Positions 39,569 through 48,092 of a DNA stretch of 64,000 bases are shown here, in pieces (positions within the stretch are counted from its first letter, which is position 1; each line of letters starts with the position of its first letter). The notes beneath the pieces were generated by a model that was given only the letters and a program-made list of their open reading frames with translations, searched no databases and was not told the origin of the DNA. The translations under genes were made by a program, and so were the position numbers. Source of the stretch: Nocardioides sp. Root190 (GTDB taxonomy: Bacteria; Actinomycetota; Actinomycetes; Propionibacteriales; Nocardioidaceae); contig NZ_LMIA01000001.1 of assembly GCF_001428565.1 (NCBI RefSeq), positions 1-64,000 of the forward strand, in the 5' to 3' direction.

Positions 39569-39612
39569 AGAAACCCACGCACTTCGGCGGAGAGGAGGGC
39601 GCACTTCGCGGG
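39569..39612 (-). repeat. Two 22-bp units in inverted orientation (right array)
   Basis: 39569-39590 and 39591-39612 are the reverse complement of the 38343-38408 unit with a few changes (AGAAACCCACGCACTTCGGC and AGAGGAGGGCGCACTTCGCG). They lie between the nuclease gene and the amidase stop. Confidence 0.85.
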
Positions 39613-41028
39613 TCAGCGGTACGACGGAGCCAGGGTCTCCCAAGGAGCGGCGGACTCGAGCTGGGTGGCGAGGGCGAGCAGGGTGCCCTCGCTGCCGAGG
39701 TCGCCGATGACATGCGCACCGAGCGGCAGGCCGGCGGAGTCGAGGCCGGCGGGGAGGGACATCGCCGGCATCCCCGTCGCGTTGGCGACAGCCGTGAAGG
39801 AAGAGTAGTCGCCGCCGCGCTCCCACATGACGGACGGGTCCGTCGTGTCGAGGACGCCGAGCTCGGGGACGGGCAGCGGGAGGGTGGGGGTGAGCAGGAG
39901 GTCGAACTCGCGCAGCTGGGCGCCGAGCTGCCATCCGACCTGCTGCACCGCAGCGTTGGCGTCGTACACCTGGACCGGCGTCATCGTCGCGAGGTAGTGG
40001 TCGTGGATCATCCGGGTGAAGGGTTCCAGGTCGTCGTCGCGCAGCTCGCGACCGAGCTCCGCGAGCCGGTGCTGGACCTGCGCGAGCAGGGAAACCCCCA
40101 TCAGGGTGGCGAATCCGCTCATCGCGAGGTCGGCGTCGTAGGCGAGCTCGGTCTCCTCGACGACATGGCCGAGCTCCTCGCAGAGCGCAGCAGTACGCCG
40201 CACCGCGGCCACCACCTCCGGCGACACGACTCCCCCGTCGGCGCGGCGGGTCACCAGCCCGATCCGCAACCGGAGCGGCGCCGTCGCGGCCTGCTCGACG
40301 AACGGCGAGGACGGCGTCGGGGCGGCGAAGGCGTCGCCGGGCATCGGGAAGGAGGAGAGGTCGAGCAGGAGCGCGCTGTCGCGCACGGACCTGGTCAGCA
40401 CGTGGTTGGCGGAGAGCGGGGCGGCGAGCGTTCCCGCGACGGGGTACGTCGTCACCCGGCCCCGGCTCGGCTTCAAGCCGAACAGACCGCAGGCCGAGGC
40501 GGGGATCCGGATCGAGCCGCCACCGTCGTTGCCGTGGGCGACCGGCACCAGGCCGGCCGAGACGGCAGCAGCCGCGCCACCGGAGGAACCACCGGGCGAG
40601 TGCGCCGTCGACCACGGGTTGCGGGTCGGGCCGTGCAGCAGCGGCTCCGTGCTGGCGTTCTTGCCGAGCTCGGGGCTGTTCGTCATCCCGAGCACGACCA
40701 TCCCAGCGGCGCGGTAGCGACGGACCAGCTCGCTGTCGACGGTCTGCACGTCCCCGTCCCACAGTCGGCTGCCGCGGGTCAGCGGCAGGCCCGCGACCTG
40801 CATGCCGAGATCCTTGACCAGGGTCGGCACCCCCTGGAGCGGGCCCGCGGGCAGGCCGGAGTCGACCTCGGCGAGCGCCCGCTCGAAGCGTTCGGCGACG
40901 ACGGCGTTGAGTGTCGGTCCGTCCTTCTCGATCCGGCCGATGGCGTCCTCGACGACCTCGCGGGCCGACACCTCTCCCGAGCGGATGGCTGCAGCGGTCG
41001 CGATCGCGTCGTCGTACATCGGGGTCAT
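39613..41028 (-). CDS. Amidase (amidase signature family)
   Basis: This 471-residue enzyme has the Ser-cisSer-Lys triad: K72 in GVPTLVKDLG, S148 in HSPGGSSGGAAA and S172 in NDGGGSIRIPAS. It hydrolyses C-N amide bonds; the substrate is unknown. ATG 41028 overlaps the OppF stop (ATGA); an internal ATG at 41019 has better Shine-Dalgarno spacing. As last gene of the operon with acyl-CoA ligase, reductase and peptide-type transporter, it may release an amide-linked group from the imported compound. Confidence 0.93.
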   Translation of the reverse strand: MTPMYDDAIATAAAIRSGEVSAREVVEDAIGRIEKDGPTLNAVVAERFERALAEVDSGLPAGPLQGVPTLVKDLGMQVAGLPLTRGSRLWDGDVQTVDSELVRRYRAAGMVVLGMTNSPELGKNASTEPLLHGPTRNPWSTAHSPGGSSGGAAAAVSAGLVPVAHGNDGGGSIRIPASACGLFGLKPSRGRVTTYPVAGTLAAPLSANHVLTRSVRDSALLLDLSSFPMPGDAFAAPTPSSPFVEQAATAPLRLRIGLVTRRADGGVVSPEVVAAVRRTAALCEELGHVVEETELAYDADLAMSGFATLMGVSLLAQVQHRLAELGRELRDDDLEPFTRMIHDHYLATMTPVQVYDANAAVQQVGWQLGAQLREFDLLLTPTLPLPVPELGVLDTTDPSVMWERGGDYSSFTAVANATGMPAMSLPAGLDSAGLPLGAHVIGDLGSEGTLLALATQLESAAPWETLAPSYR

Positions 41029-42083
41029 TCCTCCGGGGTCGGGTCGGCCAGGGTCGGGTCGGCCAGGGTCGGGTCGGCCAGGGTCGGGTCGGGGTGGTGA
41101 CAGGCCACGAACTGTCCGGGCCGCAGCTCGCGCAACCGGGGTTCCTCGGCGGCGCACCGGTCGGTGGCGAGCGGGCAGCGGGTGCGGAAGCGGCAGCCGG
41201 ACGGCGGGTCGAGCGGTGAGGGCAGCTCGACGGCCTTGCTCCCGGGGGCCGCCTCGACGCCCGCAGGCGCACGATCCGCGTCGGCCTCGCTCGGCACGGA
41301 GGCCAACAGCAACCGGGTGTAGGGGTGCAGCGCGTTGCGCTCCAGCCCGTCGGAGGGCAGCACCTCGCAGGTCTTGCCGAGGTACATCACCAGGACGCGG
41401 TCACTGATGTTCTTCACGACCGCGACGTCGTGGGCGATGAAGACCATGCTCAGCCCGTACCGCTCGCGGGCCTGCTCGAGCAGGTTGAGGATCTGCGCCT
41501 GCACGGAGACGTCGAGGCTGGACACCGGTTCGTCGCAGATCAGCACCTCGGGGTCGAGGGCGAGGGCGCGGGCGATGCAGACCCGCTGGCACTGTCCTCC
41601 GGAGAGCTCGTGCGGGCGCTTCTCCCGCACCGACTCCGGGTCGAGGCCGACCGAGGTGAGCAGCTCGTCGACGAACGTGTCGCGTCGCCGCTCCGCCCAT
41701 CCCCAGATCTCGAGGCCCTCGACGACGAGATCCTTGACCTTGCGGCGCGGGTTCAGCGCGGACACGGGGTCCTGCAGCACGAGCTGCATCCGGGCCCGCG
41801 CGCGCCGCATCTCGCGGGCCTTGAGGCCGGTGAGCTCGACCTCGCCCAGGTGGACCGAGCCCGACGTCGGCGGCGGCAGCTGCATGACGGCCCGCCCCGC
41901 ACTGGACTTGCCGCAACCGGACTCGCCGAGGATGCCGAGGGTCTCCCCCGGCAACAGGTCGAGGTTCAGGCCCGACACGGCGTGGACCGTGCCGTGCGTG
42001 ACGGGGAACTCGACGACCAGGTCGTCGACGACGAGCGAGCGCTCTCGGTCGGTGCGCAGGTGCGCGGTGCCGCTACCGGCCAT
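41025..42083 (-). CDS. Oligopeptide-type ABC transporter ATP-binding protein (OppF/DppF)
   Basis: This 352-residue ATPase has Walker A GILGESGCGKSSAGRA, the Q-loop LVLQDPVSALNPRRK, signature HELSGGQCQRVCIARAL, Walker B LICDEPVSSLDVSVQ, and the H-loop FIAHD. The C-terminal oligo/dipeptide domain has the Cys motif GCRFRTRCPLATDRC. The tail is made of DPTLA repeats from a 15-bp tandem repeat. It overlaps OppD and amidase. Confidence 0.95.
   Translation of the reverse strand: MAGSGTAHLRTDRERSLVVDDLVVEFPVTHGTVHAVSGLNLDLLPGETLGILGESGCGKSSAGRAVMQLPPPTSGSVHLGEVELTGLKAREMRRARARMQLVLQDPVSALNPRRKVKDLVVEGLEIWGWAERRRDTFVDELLTSVGLDPESVREKRPHELSGGQCQRVCIARALALDPEVLICDEPVSSLDVSVQAQILNLLEQARERYGLSMVFIAHDVAVVKNISDRVLVMYLGKTCEVLPSDGLERNALHPYTRLLLASVPSEADADRAPAGVEAAPGSKAVELPSPLDPPSGCRFRTRCPLATDRCAAEEPRLRELRPGQFVACHHPDPTLADPTLADPTLADPTPEE
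41036..41096 (-). repeat. 15-bp tandem repeat encoding the OppF tail
   Basis: GGGTCGGGTCGGCCA repeats about four times at the 3' end of the OppF gene and encodes DPTLA pentads. Copy number is likely variable between strains. Confidence 0.9.
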
Positions 42084-43110
42084 GACGGTTCCCTTCCAGG
42101 GGTGCGGACAGGCCGACGGGGTGGTGACAGGCGACCTCGCGACCGGTCACCCCGGCAGACCCGGGTACGCCGACCAGCAACGGCAGCTCGTCCGTGCAGC
42201 CTGCCGCGGCCCGCCCGCAGCGCGGCGCGAACCGGCAGCCGAGCGGAGGACGCGCCATGTCGGGCGGGTTGCCCTCGATGGCGCGCAGCACCGTGTGCGG
42301 CGGGTGGGCGAGGTTCGGGATCGAGGCGAGCAACGCCTCCGTGTAGGGGTGCTCGGGTGCGGCGAACACCGGCCGGGTGGCTCCGGACTCGACCGTGCGG
42401 CCGGCGTACATGACCTGGACCCGGTCGGTGCGTCCGGCGACCGCGCCGAGGTCGTGGCTGACCAGCAGCATCGCCATGTCCCGCTCGGCGACGAGTGATC
42501 CGAGCAGGTCGAGGATCTGCTTCTGCACCGTCACGTCGAGCGCGGTGGTGGGCTCGTCCGCGATCAGCAGACGCGGGTCACAGGCCAGGGCTGTGGCGAT
42601 CACGACCCGCTGGCGCATGCCGCCGGAGAGCTCGTGGGGGTACTGCCGCAGTCGCCGCGCCGGCTCGGGGATGCCGACCTGGCGGAGCAGGTCGACGGCG
42701 CGCTCGGTGGCCTCGGTGCGCGAGCAGTGCAGGTGGCGGCGCAGGGTCTCGGTCAGGTGGGTGCCGACGCGCTTCACCGGGTTGAGCGAGGTCATCGGGT
42801 CCTGGAAGACCATCGCGACCTCGGGACCCCACAGGCGGCGCCGCGCGGACGGCTTGAGGGCGTGCACGTCGTGCCCTCCGATCCGCACCGATCCGGTGAC
42901 CGTGGTGGTCGGGCCGGACGAGATCAGGCCCATCACGGTGCGGCCGAGGACGGACTTGCCCGATCCGGACTCCCCCACCAGTCCGAGGGTCTCCCCGGCC
43001 GCGAGGCGGAACGAGACCCCGTCGACGGCACGGACGTCACCGCGCGCGGTGTGGAAGACGGTGCGGAGGTCGGTCACCTCGAGCAGGTCAGGAACAGATG
43101 GAGTGGTCAC
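42073..43110 (-). CDS. Oligopeptide-type ABC transporter ATP-binding protein (OppD/DppD)
   Basis: This 345-residue ATPase has Walker A GLVGESGSGKSVLGRT, Q-loop MVFQDPMTSLNPVKR, signature HELSGGMRQRVVIATAL, Walker B LLIADEPTTALDVTVQ and H-loop LVSHD. The C-terminal Cys motif is GCRFAPRCGRAAAGC. GTG 43110 overlaps the OppC stop. Together with OppF it powers uptake of a small amphipathic substrate. Confidence 0.95.
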   Translation of the reverse strand: MTTPSVPDLLEVTDLRTVFHTARGDVRAVDGVSFRLAAGETLGLVGESGSGKSVLGRTVMGLISSGPTTTVTGSVRIGGHDVHALKPSARRRLWGPEVAMVFQDPMTSLNPVKRVGTHLTETLRRHLHCSRTEATERAVDLLRQVGIPEPARRLRQYPHELSGGMRQRVVIATALACDPRLLIADEPTTALDVTVQKQILDLLGSLVAERDMAMLLVSHDLGAVAGRTDRVQVMYAGRTVESGATRPVFAAPEHPYTEALLASIPNLAHPPHTVLRAIEGNPPDMARPPLGCRFAPRCGRAAAGCTDELPLLVGVPGSAGVTGREVACHHPVGLSAPLEGNRHGR

Positions 43111-44153
43111 AGCTTCGCCGCCCTCGGGTCCCAGCGCTTCTGGGCCTTCTCGCCCAACAGGTTGAAGGAGAACACCGTCAGGAACAGGCAGATGCCGGGC
43201 ACCACGACGATGTAGGGGTGGTCCTCCATGACGCCGCCCTGGCCCTCGGCGATCATGTTGCCCCACGTGGGTGCGGGCTGTTCGATGCCGATGCCGAGGA
43301 ATGACAGCGACGCCTCGGCGACCACCAGCACCGAGATCATCACGACCGCGAGCGACAGCACCGGCAGCACCACGTTCGGCAGCACCTCGCGCAGCAGCAG
43401 CCGCACCCGGCCCGCGCCCAGCGCCCGTGCCGCGAGCACGAACTCACGCTCGGCGACCGTGATCGTGTTGGCGCGTGCCAGTCGGACCATGCTCGGGATC
43501 GTCAGCAGGGACAGCGCGAACGCGATGCTGCGGATGCTCGGGTCGAGCACGGTGCCGAGCGCGATGAGCAGGATCAGCGGGGGTACGGCGAGCAGCGCGT
43601 TCGACAAGATCCCGACGATCCGGTCGGTGGTGCCCCGCACGAAGCCGGACACCATGCCGACCAGCCCGCCGACCGTCGTACCGATCAACACGGCCATCAG
43701 CGCGACCAGGATCGAGGTCCGGGCACCGAAGACGGCGCGGGCGAGCACGTCGAGCCCGTAGTTGTTGGTGCCGAGCGGGTGCTCCGCGCCGATGCCGCCG
43801 GGAGCCGCGAAGATCGGCGAGGTCAGGCCTGCGACCGAGTCGTCGGCGTTGCCGAGCGGCAGCAGGGGCGCGAGTGCGGCGGCGCCCAGGATCAGCACCA
43901 GCCAGGTCATCCCGAGCCAGAACACCACGTCCACCGGCTTGCCCCGCACCCCGCGAGCCACCCGACCCAGGCCGGCGATCGCGGCCAGGATCCCGGCGAC
44001 GAGCACCAGCATCCGTACGAGGGTGACGAGAACGGTGGTGCCGGCCGCCCAGCCGGCGACGGCCAGGCCGAGTGCCAGCAGCAGGGCGCCGGTCAGCAGG
44101 AGGACGGGCCGCGTGTCGCGACGCCGTACGGCGATGGGTTCAGGCGCGAGCAC
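43107..44153 (-). CDS. Oligopeptide-type ABC transporter permease (OppC/DppC)
   Basis: This 348-residue membrane protein has the C-type permease pattern: HPLGTNNYGLDVLARAVFGA, then the EAA-like loop VLAARALGAGRVRLLLREVL and a late EASLSFLGIGIEQPAPTWGN. Two extra membrane segments at the N-terminus (LTGALLLALGLAVAGWAAGT and a following one) precede the normal start, making it longer than usual. GTG start; overlap with OppB by 14 bp. Confidence 0.93.
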   Translation of the reverse strand: MLAPEPIAVRRRDTRPVLLLTGALLLALGLAVAGWAAGTTVLVTLVRMLVLVAGILAAIAGLGRVARGVRGKPVDVVFWLGMTWLVLILGAAALAPLLPLGNADDSVAGLTSPIFAAPGGIGAEHPLGTNNYGLDVLARAVFGARTSILVALMAVLIGTTVGGLVGMVSGFVRGTTDRIVGILSNALLAVPPLILLIALGTVLDPSIRSIAFALSLLTIPSMVRLARANTITVAEREFVLAARALGAGRVRLLLREVLPNVVLPVLSLAVVMISVLVVAEASLSFLGIGIEQPAPTWGNMIAEGQGGVMEDHPYIVVVPGICLFLTVFSFNLLGEKAQKRWDPRAAKL

Positions 44154-45117
44154 GGCGGGTCCTCGGGTCGAGCAGTCCGTAGGTTCGGTCGATGAGCGTG
44201 TTGCTGGCGACGTAGATGACGGCGATGACGAGCACGGCGCCCTGCACCACGGGGTAGTTGCCCTGGTTGGCCGCGTCGATGACGAGCTTGCCCATGCCGG
44301 GCAGTGCGAAGAGGTACTCCACGATCACGGTGCTGCCGACGAGCCGGCCAATGCTGAGCCCGAGGACCGTCACCAGCGAGAAGGAGGACGGGCGCAGGGC
44401 GTCGCTGACCATGATCCGCAGCGGCGACATACCGCGTGCCCGGGCCGCGAGGATGAAGTCCTCGTGCAGCGTGGTGACCAGGTCGTTGCGCAGGATCCGC
44501 GTGAACATCGCCGCCTCCATCAACGCGATCGTCAACGCCGGCAGGAAGGCGTGCGACAGGTTCGCGCCGAGGCCGTCCCCGGGTCGCACCCACTCGTTGC
44601 GCGGGAAGATCCCCAGCGAGTTCACCAGCACGGCGATGAGCACGAGACCGATGAGGAAGGACGGCATCGACAGCAGCCCGAACGTGATCGCGCTGATCGC
44701 CCGGTCGGCACGGCCGCCCTGGTGGTACGCCGACCACATGGCCAGCGGGAGGGCCAGGGCCAGCGCCATGACCAGGCCCAGCACGGCGAGCTCGAGGCTG
44801 ACCGGCAGGGCGGAGGCGATGCGGTCCGCGACGGCGGTCTGCGGCGGCACCAGCGACGTCCCGAGGTCGCCGTGCAGCACGCCACCGAGCCAGTCGCCGT
44901 ACCTGCTCAACAGGGGGTCGTTGAGTCCGAGCTGCTCGCGCAGTGCGTCGTACTCGGCGGGCGTACGGCCCTCGCCGAGGACGGCCACGGCGGGGTCACC
45001 GGGGACCAGCGACAGCAGCAGGAACACCCCGAGGCTGACCAGGAACAGGACCGCGACCAGCTCCAGGACGGGAAGGAGGAATCGGCGGGCCACGGAAGAA
45101 ATCTCGCAGCGGATCAC
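44140..45117 (-). CDS. Oligopeptide-type ABC transporter permease (OppB/DppB)
   Basis: This 325-residue membrane protein has the B-type pattern: VLFLVSLGVFLLLSLVPGDP, LREQLGLNDPLLSRYGDWLG, HGDLGTSLVPPQTAVADRI and the loop ILAARARGMSPLRIMVSDAL. GTG 45117 overlaps the upstream stop (GTGA); an in-frame ATG at 45141 would overlap the previous gene by 28 bp and is less likely. Confidence 0.94.
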   Translation of the reverse strand: MIRCEISSVARRFLLPVLELVAVLFLVSLGVFLLLSLVPGDPAVAVLGEGRTPAEYDALREQLGLNDPLLSRYGDWLGGVLHGDLGTSLVPPQTAVADRIASALPVSLELAVLGLVMALALALPLAMWSAYHQGGRADRAISAITFGLLSMPSFLIGLVLIAVLVNSLGIFPRNEWVRPGDGLGANLSHAFLPALTIALMEAAMFTRILRNDLVTTLHEDFILAARARGMSPLRIMVSDALRPSSFSLVTVLGLSIGRLVGSTVIVEYLFALPGMGKLVIDAANQGNYPVVQGAVLVIAVIYVASNTLIDRTYGLLDPRTRRARA

Positions 45118-46385
45118 GGTGTCGGGTGTGACGTGTCCCACTCACCGGAAGGCGCCGCGCCCGAGGCGGCGTAGCCCTCCGGCTTGCCCCAGCTGGCGCT
45201 GCGCGTGGTGCCGCGATCGACGAGCACGCAGCGCGTTCCGGTGTAGTTGGTGGGCATGCACTTGTTGCAGTGGTTGCACAGCGAACGCCGTCCGGCGTCG
45301 GCCTGCATCTGGTTGACCAGGTCGGGTTCGCGGAGCAGCGCACGCGCCATGGCGACGAAACCGAAGCCCTCGGCCATCGCGGTGTCCATCACCTCACGGG
45401 TGGTCACGCCACCGAGCAGGATCATCGGCAGCTCGACCGCCGCACGGATCTGCTTGGCGTCCTCGAGCAGGTAGCCGTCGGTGTAGGGATACGCCTTCAG
45501 CAGGCGGTGACCGATCAGCTTCACGCCCGCCTTGATCGGCTGCGGCATGACGCCGGCGAACTCGTGCAGCGGCACGTCGCCCTTGAAGAGGTACATCGGG
45601 TTCAGCAGCGAGCTGCCCGCCGTCATCTCCAGTGCGTCGAGGGTTCCGTCGGCCTCGAGCCACTGCGCGACGGGGATGGCCTCGTCGAGCCAGAAGCCGC
45701 CCGGGGCGCCGTCGTCCATGTTCATCTTCGCCACGATCGCGATCCGGTCGCCGACGGCGTCACGGACGGCCTGCATGATCTCCCGGGCCAGCCGGGCCCG
45801 CTTGCGCAGGCCGCCGCCGTACTCGTCGTCGCGATGGTTCAGCTTGGGGCTGAGGAAGGAGCTCGCCAGGTAGTTGTGGCCGAGGTGGACCTCGACGGCG
45901 TCGAAGCCCGCCTCGACCGCGCGCGCCGCGGCCCGGCCGTGCGCGGCCACGATCCGCTGCAGGTCCGCGACCGTCGCCTCCTGCGACTTGTTCATCGCGA
46001 TGGCGTTGAGCCGGGCACTCGGCGCGAGGGCCGGCGAGCGGTTGCCCCGCGCCTCGGCGACCGGGCCGCCGTGACCGATCTGCGCCGAGACCGCCGCACC
46101 TTCGGCGTGGACGGCATCGGTGAGGGCGCGCAGTCCGGGCATCGCCTCGTCGGTCCAGAGGATCTGGTGCCGGTCCGTGCGCCCGTCCTTGTCGACGGCG
46201 AGGTAGGCGACGGTGGTCATCGCGACCCCGCCCTTCGCATAGGCGACGTGGAAGTCGATCAGGTCCTGGGTGACCCGCCCGCGATGGCTCAGGCCTTCGT
46301 ACGTCGCCGCCTTGATCGTGCGGTTGCGGAGCGTCACCGGGCCGAGCCGGCCCGGGCTGAAGACGTCGGGAGTCGAGGCGCTCAC
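45114..46385 (-). CDS. Old-yellow-enzyme-type NADH:flavin oxidoreductase with Cys cluster
   Basis: This 423-residue TIM-barrel flavoprotein starts FSPGRLGPVTLRNRTIKAAT and has AEGAAVSAQIGHGG, VEVHLGHNYLASSFLSPKLN and PMILLGGVTTREVMDTAM. The end has CNHCNKCMPTNYTGTRC, a Cys pattern like the 4Fe-4S site of 2,4-dienoyl-CoA reductase-type members, but the FAD/NAD(P) domain of those enzymes is missing, so electrons must come from a separate partner. It probably reduces an activated C=C bond. It overlaps the ligase and OppB genes (GTGA each). Confidence 0.92.
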   Translation of the reverse strand: MSASTPDVFSPGRLGPVTLRNRTIKAATYEGLSHRGRVTQDLIDFHVAYAKGGVAMTTVAYLAVDKDGRTDRHQILWTDEAMPGLRALTDAVHAEGAAVSAQIGHGGPVAEARGNRSPALAPSARLNAIAMNKSQEATVADLQRIVAAHGRAAARAVEAGFDAVEVHLGHNYLASSFLSPKLNHRDDEYGGGLRKRARLAREIMQAVRDAVGDRIAIVAKMNMDDGAPGGFWLDEAIPVAQWLEADGTLDALEMTAGSSLLNPMYLFKGDVPLHEFAGVMPQPIKAGVKLIGHRLLKAYPYTDGYLLEDAKQIRAAVELPMILLGGVTTREVMDTAMAEGFGFVAMARALLREPDLVNQMQADAGRRSLCNHCNKCMPTNYTGTRCVLVDRGTTRSASWGKPEGYAASGAAPSGEWDTSHPTP

Positions 46386-47992
46386 AGGGACACCGCCGGT
46401 CGGACGACCTTGCCGGTGGCGTTGCGGGGCAGCGGCTCGGAGGCGACCCGCCAGTGCGTGGGCACCTTGTAGTGGGCGAGCCCCGCGGCGGCGTACTCCC
46501 TGAGCTCGGCGACCAGCTGGTCCGGGTCCACGCCGGCCTCGACGGGGACGACGACGACACCGACCTCCTGGCCGAGGTCGTCGTGCGGCGAGGCCAACAC
46601 CACGCACTCACGGACCGCGGGGTGCTCGATGAGCAGGCCCTCGACCTCGGCGGGGTAGACGTTCTCGCCGCCGCGGATTATGAGGTCCGAACGGCGTGCG
46701 GACAGGCGGATCCGGCCCTTGTCGTCGAAGGTCCCGATGTCGCCGGTGTGCAGCCAACGGGCGTCGTCGAGCGCAGCGGCGGTGGCGTCCGGGTTCTCCC
46801 AGTAGCCGAGCATGTTGTAGGCGCTGCGCACGCAGATCTCGCCCTCCTCCCCTGCGGGGAGCACGTTGCCGAGAGCATCACGCACCTCCATCTCGACACC
46901 GATGATCGGCGTGCCGAGGGTCCCGGGCGCCTCGGCCAGGTCCAGCGGCGTCGCGAGTGCGACCGCCGTGCAGGACTCGGTCAGGCCGTAGCTGTCGACG
47001 AGCGCGCCGGCGAAGGGGAGGTGGGTGCGCAGGCGCTCCTTGAACGCCGTCGACGACGGTGCCGAGGCGAGCGAGAAGGCGTAGAGCGAGGAGGTGTCGT
47101 AGTCGCGGACCCGGTCGAAGTCGAGCAGCCGATTGGCCATCGTCGGGACCGCGCCCCAGTGCGTGACGCGTGCGTCCTGGACGAGCTGGAGGACGCGCGC
47201 GGGATCGAAGGCGCCGACGTGCATCGCGGCGGTGCTGCCGATCGCGAGGCGGGGTACGACGAGGTTGTGCAGGCTGCCGACGTGGAACAGGGGCATCGCC
47301 AGCAGGTAGACCTTGTCCTGCGGGGCGACCGGGTCGCCGTACTGCGCCGCCATCGCGTCCATGCTGCGGTGGAAGCCGAGCACCGAGCAGAGGTTGCGGT
47401 GGGTGTGGACAGCACCCTTCGGCCGACCCGACGTGCCGGAGGTGAAGAGGATGACCGCGGGGTCGTCCTCCCCGACCTCGGCGTGCGGCAGGGGCGCGTC
47501 GGGGTGGGCCGTCGCGAGCCGTTCGTGGTCGGTGTCGATGCCGATGACGTCCGCGACGGTGGCAGGCAGCAGCGCGCGACGTCGCTCATCGACCACCACG
47601 ACGGCCGGGCGCACCAGCTCGAGTGCGTTCTCCAGCTCGCGCCCAGACCACCAGGCGTTGCACCCGACCGCGATCGCACCGATCGACACCGTCGCCCAGA
47701 AGGTCTCGACCCACGCCTGCGAGTTGGCGGCGGCGATCGCCACCCGGTCACCCGGGCGGACGTCGTACTCGGTGCGCAGGGCGTGGGCGAGCGAGGAGAC
47801 CCGGCGTGCGTGCTCGGCGAAGGTGAGCGTCGAGTCGAGCGTGACGAGGTAGGGCCGGTCGCCGTGGGCGACCGAGGCGGCGAGCACCTCGTGCAGTGCG
47901 CGGAAGCGATCCGCGAACACCTGCACCGGCGCCCCGAGGACGTCCTCCACCACCAGCTCGTTGTTGACCGTCGTACCTGCCGTCGCGCTCAT
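46382..47992 (-). CDS. Acyl-CoA synthetase (AMP-dependent ligase)
   Basis: This 536-residue adenylate-forming enzyme has the AMP-binding motif ILFTSGTSGRPKGAVHTHRN, VDSYGLTESCTAVAL, WLHTGDIGTFDDKGRI and the C-terminal lysine in LPRNATGKVVRPAV. It activates a carboxylic acid with CoA and ATP. First gene of the leftward operon with reductase, transporter and amidase, it probably activates the imported acid. FadD3/FadD17/FadD19-like steroid ligases are candidates but the sequence does not decide. Confidence 0.94.
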   Translation of the reverse strand: MSATAGTTVNNELVVEDVLGAPVQVFADRFRALHEVLAASVAHGDRPYLVTLDSTLTFAEHARRVSSLAHALRTEYDVRPGDRVAIAAANSQAWVETFWATVSIGAIAVGCNAWWSGRELENALELVRPAVVVVDERRRALLPATVADVIGIDTDHERLATAHPDAPLPHAEVGEDDPAVILFTSGTSGRPKGAVHTHRNLCSVLGFHRSMDAMAAQYGDPVAPQDKVYLLAMPLFHVGSLHNLVVPRLAIGSTAAMHVGAFDPARVLQLVQDARVTHWGAVPTMANRLLDFDRVRDYDTSSLYAFSLASAPSSTAFKERLRTHLPFAGALVDSYGLTESCTAVALATPLDLAEAPGTLGTPIIGVEMEVRDALGNVLPAGEEGEICVRSAYNMLGYWENPDATAAALDDARWLHTGDIGTFDDKGRIRLSARRSDLIIRGGENVYPAEVEGLLIEHPAVRECVVLASPHDDLGQEVGVVVVPVEAGVDPDQLVAELREYAAAGLAHYKVPTHWRVASEPLPRNATGKVVRPAVSL

Positions 47993-48092
47993 GTCGCGAG
48001 TATTCGTCGGGCCGGCCTCCTCGGGCGCGCGCGGCTCCCGGTCACCGGGACCGTGGGCCGGAACCCGCCGGACGACGGGCGAAGGTGACGCC

